Below are positions 1-6,476 of a stretch of DNA of 12,401 nucleotides, in pieces. Source of the stretch: Polynucleobacter meluiroseus (GTDB lineage: Bacteria; Verrucomicrobiota; Verrucomicrobiia; Opitutales; UBA953); assembly GCA_943323725.2 (NCBI GenBank), contig CALPIW020000022.1, forward strand, positions 1 to 12,401. The letters run 5' to 3'. A program made the position numbers and the translations under genes. The notes below the pieces were generated by a model. The model was not told the DNA's origin and made no database searches. It worked only from the letters and a program-made list of their open reading frames with translations. The stretch's first letter is position 1; every line of letters starts with the position of its first letter.

Positions 1-522
1 ATCGTTTCCTACCAGGCCAACAAGCGCCAGGGTACCTCCAAGACCAAGGATTACGGCGAAGTGGCCGGTTCCGGCAAGAAGGTCCTCCCTCAGAAGGGTT
101 CCGGCGGTTCCCGCCACGGCGACAAGCGCGCCCCCCAGATGTTCAAGGGCGGCATCGTCTTCGGTCCGCGCCCCCGCGACTGGTCCAAGACCATCACCGC
201 TCAGGCCAAGAAGATCGCCCTCCAGCGCGCGATCTTCGAACTCGCCAAGGACGGCGGCCTCTCGGTCATCGAGAAGTTCGAAGTCGCCCAGCCCAAGACC
301 AAGCTCTTCGCCAAGGTGCTCGCCAACGTGAGCCCCGCCGGCAAGCGCCTCCTCGTCGTCGACAGCGCCTGGTCGGACACCGTCGTCCGCGCCAGCCGCA
401 ACGTCAGCCGCGCGGTCTTCTCCAATTCTTCCAACCTCAACGCTCTCGATCTCGTCCGCACCCCGCGCGTCCTGATCTCGGAAGACGGCCTCAAGAAGGT
501 CCTCGAGCGCGCCAAAAACTAA
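1..522 (+). CDS. rplD: 50S ribosomal protein L4 (5'-truncated by window edge)
   Basis: L4 binds 23S rRNA early in large-subunit assembly, and its long loop lines the peptide exit tunnel. The reading frame is open from base 1, so the true start lies upstream; 173 residues are visible of about 205 usual for the family. The visible part begins in the conserved loop (RQGTSKTKDYGEVAGSGKK, then QKGSGGSRHG and FGPRPRD), followed by the globular domain with its typical ALDLVRTPRVLIS-like end. An internal GTG at 61 could be mistaken for a start, but the conserved loop extends upstream of it in the same frame. The loop tip reads GSGGSR where most bacteria have GTGRAR. It is the first gene visible; rplW follows after 12 bp, as in a standard S10 operon, where L4 is the autogenous repressor in enterobacteria. 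Whether that control exists here cannot be seen. The identification is secure. Confidence 0.96.
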   Translation: MVSYQANKRQGTSKTKDYGEVAGSGKKVLPQKGSGGSRHGDKRAPQMFKGGIVFGPRPRDWSKTITAQAKKIALQRAIFELAKDGGLSVIEKFEVAQPKTKLFAKVLANVSPAGKRLLVVDSAWSDTVVRASRNVSRAVFSNSSNLNALDLVRTPRVLISEDGLKKVLERAKN

Positions 523-534
523 GACCGTCATCCC

Positions 535-822
535 ATGAAGCCCGCTTCTGAAATCATCAGCCGCCCGATCCTCACGGAAAAGGCCTCCGGCCTCGCCGAA
601 GCCAACAAGTACGTCTTCGAAGTCCTTCCTGGCGCCGACCGCGCCCAGATCAAGAAGGCCGTCGAAGCCAACTTCAAGGTGACCGTCGAGAAGATCAACA
701 TCCTCATCCGTAAGGGCAAGCTGCGCCGCAGCCGCCTCTCCGGCGGTTCGATCTTCACCGAGACGGATTCCCGTCGCGCCATCGTCACCCTGAAGAAGGG
801 CGACGTCATCTCCCTCGCCTAA
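535..822 (+). CDS. rplW: 50S ribosomal protein L23
   Basis: L23 sits at the rim of the peptide exit tunnel, where it serves as a docking site for trigger factor and the signal recognition particle. The 95-residue protein has normal family length. It starts with the typical EIISRPILTEKAS block, followed by KYVFEVLPGADRAQIKKAVE and the VEKINIL strand, and ends with the basic segment and a final GDVISL strand. The ATG at 535 is chosen because the conserved N-terminal motif begins within a few residues of it. The 12-bp spacer after rplD (GACCGTCATCCC) contains no Shine-Dalgarno sequence, so translation probably depends on coupling or on another initiation mode. The neighbours rplD and rplB are the expected ones. 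The identification is secure. Confidence 0.97.
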   Translation: MKPASEIISRPILTEKASGLAEANKYVFEVLPGADRAQIKKAVEANFKVTVEKINILIRKGKLRRSRLSGGSIFTETDSRRAIVTLKKGDVISLA

Positions 823-825
823 TCT

Positions 826-829
826 CGGA
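826..829 (+). promoter_or_regulatory. Possible Shine-Dalgarno GGAG before rplB
   Basis: GGAG lies ten bases before the rplB ATG. It is the only leader in the window with a four-base purine core match to the usual Shine-Dalgarno sequence at a workable distance. Because it is short and the other leaders lack such sites, it may be a chance match. Confidence 0.35.
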
Positions 830-840
830 GCAGCCCAGCC

Positions 841-1701
841 ATGCCCATCATCACTCATCGTCCCATCACCCCCGGCACGCGCTTCCTAGTGCGCGTGAAG
901 ACCGAGGGCCTGCACGCCGGTCGCCCCGAGCGTTCGCTCACCGAATTCAAGCACCGCGCGATGGGCCGTAACTGTTACGGCCGCATCACCTCCCGCCGTC
1001 GTGGCGGAGGTCACAAGAAGCTCTATCGCGCCATCGACTTCCGTCGCGACCGCCTCGACTCCCCGGCCACCGTGCTCCGGATCGAATACGATCCGAACCG
1101 TACCTCCCACCTGGCCCTCATCGAGTACGCCGACAAGACCCTGAACTACATCCTCGCTCCGGATGGCCTCAAGGTCGGCGACACGGTCGTCAGCACCAAC
1201 ACCGCGCAGGAACAGCTGACCCCTGGTCTCTCCCTGCCCCTGAGCCTGATCCCTCCGGCCACCTTCATCCACTGCATCGAGATCGAACCCGGCAAGGGTG
1301 GTCAGCTCGCCCGCTCCGCCGGCGGCTTCGCCCAGCTCCTCGGCCTCGAAGCCGGCCGCGCGATCCTGCGCATGCCTTCGGGCGAACAGCGCTACCTCAA
1401 CGCCGATTGCCGCGCCACCGTGGGCATCGTCGGCAACGTCGACCACCACAACGCCAGCCTCGGTAAGGCCGGCCGCAGCCGCTGGAAGGGCATCCGTCCT
1501 CGTCAGCGTGGTATGTCCATGAACCCGGTCGACCACCCGAACGGCGGTGGCGGCGGCAAGAAGAAGGGTGGCGGCGGTCGTCAGCACCTCAAATCCCCGT
1601 GGGGCCAGCTCGCCAAGGGCTTCCCGACCCGCACCAAGGCGAAGGCCTCCAACAACCAGATCATCCTGCGCCGCAACGGCCGCAAGGTGAAGCAGGTCTA
1701 A
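841..1701 (+). CDS. rplB: 50S ribosomal protein L2
   Basis: L2 is needed for subunit association and the integrity of the peptidyl-transferase centre. The 286-residue product is slightly longer than the usual 273-277. The N-terminal part shows PITPGTR, then the strongly conserved GRNCYGRITSRRRGGGHKK (about residues 42-60) and IEYDPNRTSHLALI. The C-terminal domain shows GRSRWKGIRPRQRGMSMNPVDHP and ends in SNNQIILRRNGRK. D231 and H232 correspond to the conserved Asp-His near the peptidyl-transferase centre, but the next motif residue is N234 where most bacteria have histidine. The following loop is a Gly/Lys tract (GGGGGKKKGGGGRQH) that accounts for part of the extra length. The ATG at 841 has a GGAG ten bases upstream. 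It lies between rplW and rpsS, as expected. Confidence 0.97.
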   Translation: MPIITHRPITPGTRFLVRVKTEGLHAGRPERSLTEFKHRAMGRNCYGRITSRRRGGGHKKLYRAIDFRRDRLDSPATVLRIEYDPNRTSHLALIEYADKTLNYILAPDGLKVGDTVVSTNTAQEQLTPGLSLPLSLIPPATFIHCIEIEPGKGGQLARSAGGFAQLLGLEAGRAILRMPSGEQRYLNADCRATVGIVGNVDHHNASLGKAGRSRWKGIRPRQRGMSMNPVDHPNGGGGGKKKGGGGRQHLKSPWGQLAKGFPTRTKAKASNNQIILRRNGRKVKQV

Positions 1702-1723
1702 CCCTTCCTAATCCTCTCATAAC

Positions 1724-2002
<279 letters not shown>

Positions 2003-2011
2003 TCCACTCCC

Positions 2012-2350
2012 GTGCGCAACGTCCTCACCATGTCCGCCCTTCTCGTCGCCGCCACCGCGGTCGGCGCGGAAGTCCGTGCGCCTGGTGCGGCCGAAGCGGA
2101 TGGCAAGGCTCCGGTCGTCGCGGTCGTCTCCGCCCGCGCGACGGATCTGGTGGTCTTGGATGGCGGACACGACCGCGGCTTCCGCCCCGGTACGGTCTGC
2201 AATGTGAGCCGTGATGGCCGCGCCTTCGGCGCCGTCGTCATCGCCGAAGCCGGCCTCCGCCGCTCCGTCGCCCTCATCCTCTCCCTCGACCCCTCCGCCG
2301 CGATCACCGCCGGCGACCTCGTCACCCTCCGCGCCAACTCCCGCATCTAA
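2012..2350 (+). CDS. Small predicted secreted protein of unknown function, inserted between rpsS and rplV
   Basis: I do not recognise this 112-residue protein as a ribosomal or named family. The start is taken as GTG 2012, 9 bp after rpsS, because it supplies an Arg followed by a hydrophobic core (VLTMSALLVAATAVGA) and a possible signal-peptidase site after V17-G18-A19. An in-frame ATG at 2030 would drop the Arg and shorten the signal. The mature part alternates strand-like hydrophobic runs with turns: VVAVVSARATDLVVLDGG, HDRGFRPGT, a VSRDGRAFGAVVIAEA stretch and a final ITAGDLVTL. This pattern (strand, Gly-rich turn, 'G..G.v..v.rdG', 'i.aGD.V') resembles small beta-barrel modules found at the ends of various envelope proteins; that link is inference. 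Codons are GC3-rich like the neighbours, but gcg, gat and ttg are used more freely. The spacing (9 and 20 bp) implies co-transcription with the ribosomal genes. Confidence 0.75.
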   Translation: MRNVLTMSALLVAATAVGAEVRAPGAAEADGKAPVVAVVSARATDLVVLDGGHDRGFRPGTVCNVSRDGRAFGAVVIAEAGLRRSVALILSLDPSAAITAGDLVTLRANSRI

Positions 2351-2370
2351 CCCAACCCTTTACCAAAGTC

Positions 2371-2709
2371 ATGGAAGTCCACGCCACCACCCGTTTTGCC
2401 CGTATGTCGCCCCAGAAGGTCCGCGAAGTCGCGCGCCAGATCCAGGGTCTCCCCGCCGAGGAAGCCATCCAGCTCCTCCGCTTCATCCCGCGCAAGTCCG
2501 CCCGCCTCCTGGGCAAGACCCTCGCCAGCGCGATCGCCAACGCCGAGAACAACCACAACCTCTCCAGTAGCGACCTCGTGATCGTCTCCGCGACGGTCAA
2601 CCAGGGTCCGGTCATCAAGCGTTCGATGCCGGCCGCCCGCGGTTCCGCCCACCCTATCCACAAATCCATGAGCCACATCCGCGTGGCTCTGGGTTCCGCC
2701 ACCAAGTAA
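2371..2709 (+). CDS. rplV: 50S ribosomal protein L22
   Basis: L22 is a 23S rRNA-binding protein whose long beta-hairpin reaches into the exit tunnel opposite L4. The 112 residues match the family length (about 110-118). Recognisable blocks are the start ATTRFARMSPQKVREVARQI, the helix with AIQLLRFIPRKSARLLGKTLASAIANAENN, and the hairpin near the end (PAARGSAHPIHKSMSHIRVAL), where the tunnel contacts lie. The start at 2371 is set by the conserved N-terminus. The leader contains CCCTTTACCAAAGTC, with no Shine-Dalgarno site. It resumes the canonical S10 order after the inserted gene at 2012-2350; rpsC follows after 10 bp. The identification is secure. Confidence 0.96.
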   Translation: MEVHATTRFARMSPQKVREVARQIQGLPAEEAIQLLRFIPRKSARLLGKTLASAIANAENNHNLSSSDLVIVSATVNQGPVIKRSMPAARGSAHPIHKSMSHIRVALGSATK

Positions 2710-2719
2710 TTTTCGAAAC

Positions 2720-3361
2720 ATGGGCCAGAAAGTAAATCCGATCGGCTTCCGTCTAGCCGTCCGCCGCAACTGGGAATCCCGCTGGTACGCCACCAAGCGC
2801 GACTTCCCGGCCAACATCCTCGAGGACTACCGCATCCGCGAGTTCCTCAAGGAGAAGCTCCGCCAGGCCGCCGTGCCCCGCATCTTCATCGAGCGCGCCG
2901 GCCAGAAGGTCCGCGTCCGCATCTGGACCGCCCGCCCGGGCGTCGTCATCGGCCGCAAGGGCGATGAGCTCAAGAACCTCCGCGCCGAGATCCAGAAGGT
3001 CGCCGGCAAGGCCCGCATCGACGACATCATCCTCGAAGTGAACGAAGTGAAGCGCCCCGACCTCGTGGCCCAGCTCGTCGCCGAGAACATCGCCCTGCAG
3101 CTCGAGCGCCGCATCTCCTTCCGTCGCGCCATGAAGAAGGCCGTCCAGACCCCCATGACCAACGGTGCCGATGGCATCCGTATCCGCCTCGGCGGTCGTC
3201 TCGGTGGCGCTGAAATCGCCCGCGTCGAGTCCGCTCGCGTCGGCCGCGTCCCGCTCCACACCCTCCGCGAGAACATCGATTACGGCTTCACCGAAGCCCG
3301 CACCCTGGCCGGCAAGGTCGGCATCAAGTGCTGGATCTGCTCCAAGGACTCCGAGTTCTAA
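2720..3361 (+). CDS. rpsC: 30S ribosomal protein S3
   Basis: S3 forms part of the mRNA entry site, and with S4 and S5 contributes to unwinding structured mRNA. The 213-residue product begins GQKVNPIGFRLAV, as in all bacterial S3. The KH RNA-binding domain carries its GxxG loop at residues 78-81 (VVIGRKGDELKNL). The second domain contains ISFRRAMKKAVQ (about 132-143), including R135, R136 and K139, the positions equivalent to the E. coli residues implicated in mRNA unwinding, and GRLGGAEIARVE and GRVPLHTLRENIDYG. The C-terminus is short and ends KCWICSKDSEF, placing two cysteines (C204, C207) in a CxxC arrangement where E. coli has Val and Phe. It follows rplV by 10 bp and has no Shine-Dalgarno site. 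Confidence 0.97.
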   Translation: MGQKVNPIGFRLAVRRNWESRWYATKRDFPANILEDYRIREFLKEKLRQAAVPRIFIERAGQKVRVRIWTARPGVVIGRKGDELKNLRAEIQKVAGKARIDDIILEVNEVKRPDLVAQLVAENIALQLERRISFRRAMKKAVQTPMTNGADGIRIRLGGRLGGAEIARVESARVGRVPLHTLRENIDYGFTEARTLAGKVGIKCWICSKDSEF

Positions 3362-3394
3362 GCCTCCCTCCCAACCTTCAACTTCTAGACCAAC

Positions 3395-3823
3395 ATGGCC
3401 AATCTCCAACCCGCTCGCACCAAGTGGCGCAAGCACCGTAAGGGCAAGATCCGTGGCAACGCCACGGCCTGCAACACGCTGTCCTTCGGCGACTTCGGCA
3501 TCCAGTCCCTCGATCGTGGCCGCGTTCCGGCCAACCAGATCGAAGCCGCCCGTATCGCCATCTCCCGCGCCCTGAAGCGCAAGGGTAAGATGTGGATGCG
3601 CATCTTCCCCCACACCCCGGTGACGAAGAAGCCGGCCGAAGTCCGAATGGGCTCCGGTAAGGGTAGCGTCGAGTACTACGTGGCCTGCATCAAGCCGGGC
3701 ACCATGCTCTTCGAAGTCGCCGGCGTGCCGATCAGCATGGCCCGCGAAGCCATGCGCCTCGCCGACACCAAACTCCAGCTCCGCTGCCGCTTCGTCGCCC
3801 GCGAAGAGCTCGAAAAGTATTGA
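3395..3823 (+). CDS. rplP: 50S ribosomal protein L16
   Basis: L16 is a late-assembling large-subunit protein near the A-site tRNA elbow and the 5S rRNA region. The 142-residue length is a few residues above the usual 136-138, from a two-residue longer N-terminus (MANLQPART) and a slightly longer C-terminus. Conserved blocks are KHRKGKIRG, LSFGDFGIQSLDRGRVPANQIEAARIAISRALKRKGK, the PHTPVTKKPAEVRMGSGKG loop, and VEYYVACIKPGTMLFEVAGV. R84 in VRMG aligns with the arginine that is hydroxylated in E. coli L16; whether it is modified here cannot be told. The 33-bp leader is pyrimidine-rich with only two G residues. The neighbours rpsC and rpmC are as expected. Confidence 0.97.
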   Translation: MANLQPARTKWRKHRKGKIRGNATACNTLSFGDFGIQSLDRGRVPANQIEAARIAISRALKRKGKMWMRIFPHTPVTKKPAEVRMGSGKGSVEYYVACIKPGTMLFEVAGVPISMAREAMRLADTKLQLRCRFVAREELEKY

Positions 3824-3864
3824 TGCAACCGGCCCCGACCACCCATAACTGACCCTTTTCACCG

Positions 3865-4095
3865 ATGTCCACCTACCGGAAAGATAAGCCCACCGCCGCC
3901 ACGGCCCTGCGCCCCCTGGCTCCCGCCGAACTGCAGAAGCGTATCCGCGAAGCCCGCGAAGAGCTCCTCAGCCTGCGCCTCAAGAAGGCCACCGGCGCCG
4001 TCGAGAATTCGGCCCGTTTCCGCGCCCTGCGCCGCGACGTCGCCCGCTGCATGACCGTCCTTTCCGGCAAGTCCGCCCCGGCGAAGAAGAAGTAA
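3865..4095 (+). CDS. rpmC: 50S ribosomal protein L29
   Basis: L29 is a two-helix protein beside L23 at the exit of the peptide tunnel. The 76 residues exceed the common 60-70 because of an N-terminal lead of about 15 residues (STYRKDKPTAATALRPL) before the usual start of the helical hairpin. The core is typical: APAELQKRIREAREELLSLRLKKATGAVEN, then ARFRALRRDVARCMTVLS, and a lysine-rich end. The ATG at 3865 is the only start that suits the core and is preceded by TTTTCACCG, with no Shine-Dalgarno site. It lies between rplP (41 bp upstream, one of the longer spacers here) and rpsQ, which is the canonical order. The call rests on both sequence pattern and position. Confidence 0.93.
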   Translation: MSTYRKDKPTAATALRPLAPAELQKRIREAREELLSLRLKKATGAVENSARFRALRRDVARCMTVLSGKSAPAKKK

Positions 4096-4119
4096 TCCAC
4101 CCTCCAAACGATTTTACCG

Positions 4120-4404
4120 ATGTCCGAAGACCGCTCCAACCGCAAGACCCTCCTGGGTCTCGTCGCCTCCCGCTCGGGAGACAAGACCATCAAGGTCAAC
4201 TACCAGTACACCGTGCCGCACCCCGTGTATGGCAAGGAAGTCAAGCGCCGTACCGTCCTGCACGCGCACGACGAGAAGAACGAGTGCAAGCCCGGCGACA
4301 AGGTCGAGATCATGGAGACCCGCCCCCTTTCCAAGCTGAAGCGCTGGCGCGTCGTCCGCGTCGTCGAAGCCGCGAAGATCGCCGCCCAGTCCATCGAAGA
4401 CTGA
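4120..4404 (+). CDS. rpsQ: 30S ribosomal protein S17
   Basis: S17 is an OB-fold protein that binds 16S rRNA early in small-subunit assembly. The 94-residue length is close to the family norm (about 84-90). Diagnostic sequence: RKTLLGLVASRSGDKTIKVNYQYTV, HPVYGKEVKRRTVLHAHDEKNECKPGDKVEIMETRPLSKLKRWRVVRVVE. The ATG at 4120 is preceded by ATTTTACCG, which closely resembles the leader of rpsK (ATTTTACG), and there is no Shine-Dalgarno site. A short acidic/Ala-rich tail (AAKIAAQSIED) ends the protein. It is the last gene of the S10 part; rplN, the classic first gene of the spc operon, follows after 32 bp without an evident terminator or promoter. Confidence 0.96.
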   Translation: MSEDRSNRKTLLGLVASRSGDKTIKVNYQYTVPHPVYGKEVKRRTVLHAHDEKNECKPGDKVEIMETRPLSKLKRWRVVRVVEAAKIAAQSIED

Positions 4405-4436
4405 ACGGCCCCACCTAACCTCCGACCCTTCTTACA

Positions 4437-4802
4437 ATGATTCAGATGCTTTCCCGGCTCGAAGTAGCCGACAATACCGGGGCCCGCAGGGTCCGCATGA
4501 TCCGCCGTCTCGGCCAGCTCACCGACACCGCCGGCGTGGGTGACATCATCATCTGCTCCGTCAAGGATTCGACCCCTGACGCCCAGGTGAAGAAGGGCTC
4601 CGTCTGCCGCGCCGTCATCGTCCGCACCGTCGCTCCGATCCGCCGCGCGGACGGCAGCTACCTGCGCTTCGACACCAACGCCGTCGTCATCCTCGACGAG
4701 AACGGCAACCCTAAGGGCACCCGCATCTTCGGGCCCGTCGCTCGCGAACTCCGCAGCAAGAACTTCATGAAGATCATCTCCCTCGCTCCCGAGGTACTCT
4801 GA
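4437..4802 (+). CDS. rplN: 50S ribosomal protein L14
   Basis: L14 binds 23S rRNA and lies at the subunit interface; it is also the docking site of the silencing factor RsfS in many bacteria. The 121-residue protein has normal length and a classic start, MIQMLSRLEVADNTGARRVRMI, followed by GVGDIIICSVKDSTPDAQVKKG, CRAVIVRT, the FDTNAVVILDENGNPKGTRIFGPVARELR block and a hydrophobic end (FMKIISLAPEVL). A second in-frame ATG at 4446 would cut into the conserved first strand, so 4437 is preferred. The leader ends CTTCTTACA and has no Shine-Dalgarno site. rplX follows only 5 bp later, so coupled translation is likely. Confidence 0.97.
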   Translation: MIQMLSRLEVADNTGARRVRMIRRLGQLTDTAGVGDIIICSVKDSTPDAQVKKGSVCRAVIVRTVAPIRRADGSYLRFDTNAVVILDENGNPKGTRIFGPVARELRSKNFMKIISLAPEVL

Positions 4803-4807
4803 ACACC

Positions 4808-5080
4808 ATGTCCAAGACCGACATCAAGAAGGGCGACGAAGTCGTCGTCATCTCCGGCGCCGAAAAAGGCAAGCGCGGCAAAGTCGTCAGCTACAACCGC
4901 GCCGACGAACGCCTCACCATCGAGGGCCTGAACCTCGTCAAGCGCCACCTGAAGCGCACCCAGGACGGGCAGGGCGGCATCACCGAGAAGGAAGCCCCCA
5001 TCCATCGCTCCAACGTGATGCTCGGCTCCCTCTGGGACGCCCGTCGCGCCAAGAAGCCGGCCAAGGCCGCCAAGAAGTAA
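4808..5080 (+). CDS. rplX: 50S ribosomal protein L24
   Basis: L24 is an assembly initiator of the large subunit and sits near the tunnel exit. The product has 90 residues, shorter than the usual 100-105. The KOW RNA-binding motif is clear near the N-terminus (IKKGDEVVVISGAEKGKRGKVVSY), followed by TIEGLNLVKRHLK and ITEKEAPIHRSNVML. After the last motif the usual C-terminal extension is cut to a basic tail ending AKKPAKAAKK. It begins 5 bp after the rplN stop; a GAGG lies inside rplN, 13 bases before this ATG, which is far for a ribosome site, so coupling to rplN is more likely. The neighbours rplN and rplE confirm the call. Confidence 0.95.
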   Translation: MSKTDIKKGDEVVVISGAEKGKRGKVVSYNRADERLTIEGLNLVKRHLKRTQDGQGGITEKEAPIHRSNVMLGSLWDARRAKKPAKAAKK

Positions 5081-5112
5081 ACCTGACGAAACCACCCGAG
5101 AATCACACGCAA

Positions 5113-5703
5113 ATGGCAACCGTTCCTTATCTGAAGAAGTATTACCTCGAGAAGGTCGTCCCCGAGCTCCTCAAGAGCCGCGGCTACACGAACATCCATC
5201 AGGTCCCGAACCTGAAGAAGATCGTCCTCAACACCGCCTTCAAGGCTGAAGCCGACAAAGGCCACATCGCCGAAGTCGTGAAGGACCTCACCAAGCTCTC
5301 CGGCCAGAAGCCCGTCCTCACCAAGGCCTCCAAGTCCGTCGCCGCCTTCAAGGTGCGCGAAGGCATGACCCTCGGCTGCATGGTCACCCTCCGCGGCGCC
5401 CGCATGTGGGAATTCTACCTCCGCCTCACCGCGGTGGCCCTCCCGATGATCCGCGACTTCCGCGGTACCTCCAACCGTCTCGACGGCCGCGGCAACTACT
5501 CCCTCGGCATCGTCGACCACACCATCTTCCCGGAAACCCAGGCCGACGGCTCCCAGCGCGCCAACATCGGCATGGACGTCATCATCGTGACCTCCGCCAA
5601 CACGGACGATGAAGGCCGCGAACTGCTCCGCCTCCTCGGCATGCCGTTCCGTCGCTCCAGCGCCGCCGACGCGGCCGCCGCCGCCACCGCCGCCAAGGCC
5701 TAA
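5113..5703 (+). CDS. rplE: 50S ribosomal protein L5
   Basis: L5 binds 5S rRNA and helps form the central protuberance; it contacts S13 and P-site tRNA. The 196 residues exceed the usual 179-187. Conserved segments are PYLKKYYLEKVVPELLKSRGYTNIHQVPNLKKIVLN, LTKLSGQKPVLTKASKSVAAFKVREGMTLGCMVTLRG, the FRGTSNRLDGRGNYSLGI block, and a GMDVIIVTSANTDDEGRELLRLLGMPF end. The family normally ends about there; here a tail of roughly 17 residues (RRSSAADAAAAATAAKA) is added, alanine-rich and probably disordered. The 32-bp leader has no convincing Shine-Dalgarno site. Order rplX-rplE-rpsN is canonical. Confidence 0.97.
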   Translation: MATVPYLKKYYLEKVVPELLKSRGYTNIHQVPNLKKIVLNTAFKAEADKGHIAEVVKDLTKLSGQKPVLTKASKSVAAFKVREGMTLGCMVTLRGARMWEFYLRLTAVALPMIRDFRGTSNRLDGRGNYSLGIVDHTIFPETQADGSQRANIGMDVIIVTSANTDDEGRELLRLLGMPFRRSSAADAAAAATAAKA

Positions 5704-5722
5704 CCCCTAACTCCTTACCAGC

Positions 5723-6028
5723 ATGGCCAAGAAGTCCGTCATCCAGCGCGCCCTCAAGCGCGACCGTCTCGTCAAGAAGTACGCCGCCAAGCGCGCCGAA
5801 CTCAAGAAGACCCTCGCCGACCCCAAGGTCACCGAAGAGGCTTTCTACGACGCCCAGCGCGCCCTCGCCAAGCTGCCCCGCAGCTCGTCGAAGGTCCGCC
5901 AGAAGAACCGCTGTTCCATCTCCGGTCGTCCGCGTGCGTTCATCCGCAAGTTCGGCCTTTCCCGTATCACCTTCCGCGAGCTCGCGCTCAACGGCCAGAT
6001 TCCCGGCGTCACCAAGGCCTCCTGGTAA
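5723..6028 (+). CDS. rpsN: 30S ribosomal protein S14 (long, zinc-free form)
   Basis: S14 binds 16S rRNA in the head of the small subunit. The 101-residue product is the long form (about 100 residues) rather than the 61-residue zinc-ribbon form. It starts AKKSVIQRALKRDRLVKKYAAKR and ends with NRCSISGRPRAFIRKFGLSRITFRELALNGQIPGVTKASW. Only one cysteine occurs, so the CxxC pairs of the zinc form are absent; such proteins do not need zinc. The leader CTCCTTACCAGC lacks a Shine-Dalgarno site. It lies between rplE and rpsH in the normal spc order, and the 19-bp and 21-bp spacers point to one transcript. The identification is secure. Confidence 0.97.
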   Translation: MAKKSVIQRALKRDRLVKKYAAKRAELKKTLADPKVTEEAFYDAQRALAKLPRSSSKVRQKNRCSISGRPRAFIRKFGLSRITFRELALNGQIPGVTKASW

Positions 6029-6049
6029 TCCAAAAGAAAAAACAAAACC

Positions 6050-6448
6050 ATGTCCGCTTCTACTGACACCATCGGGGATTTCCTCACCTCCATCCGCAAC
6101 GGTTCGCAGGCCCAGAAGGCCGTGATCACCGTCCAGTGGTCCCGCCTCCGCGAAGGCGTCGCCAAGATTCTCGTCGACGCCGGTTACGTCGCCTCCGCCC
6201 GCAAGGCCGAGCGCGAAGGCCTCCCCGTCCTCGAACTCACCCTCAAGTACGTCGCCGGCGTCCCGGCGATCACCAGCATCGAACGCGTCTCGACCCCTGG
6301 TCGCCGCATCTATGCCGGCTACAGCTCCGTCCCCAAGGTCATCGGCGGCATGGGCGTCTCCATCCTGACCACCTCCCGTGGCGTCATGACCGACGCCGAA
6401 GCCCGTCGCCAGAAAGTCGGCGGCGAGCTCCTCGCGAAGGTCTGGTAA
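6050..6448 (+). CDS. rpsH: 30S ribosomal protein S8
   Basis: S8 binds 16S rRNA helix 21 and helps assemble the central domain; in E. coli it also represses the spc operon by binding its mRNA. The 132-residue length is typical. The start is TDTIGDFLTSIRNGSQAQK, the middle has VAKILVDAGYVAS and LKYVAGVPAITSIERVSTPGRRIYAGYSSVPKV, and the C-terminal domain has the signature GVSILTTSRGVMTDAEARRQKVGGELLAKVW. The leader is A-rich (CCAAAAGAAAAAACAAAACC), unlike the pyrimidine-rich leaders around it, which may keep the start region unfolded. No S8-binding hairpin could be identified by eye. Confidence 0.97.
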   Translation: MSASTDTIGDFLTSIRNGSQAQKAVITVQWSRLREGVAKILVDAGYVASARKAEREGLPVLELTLKYVAGVPAITSIERVSTPGRRIYAGYSSVPKVIGGMGVSILTTSRGVMTDAEARRQKVGGELLAKVW

Positions 6449-6476
6449 CCCGTCCCACCCTTAAACAAGCAACTCA

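Noticed and set aside
61..63. GTG as the start of rplD
   Set aside because: The frame is open to base 1 and the upstream residues belong to the conserved L4 loop, so the gene begins before the window.
2753..3862. 369-codon minus-strand frame across rpsC and rplP
   Set aside because: Same reasoning: it lies opposite two certain ribosomal genes and shows only repetitive Asp/Glu/Gly/Ala content.
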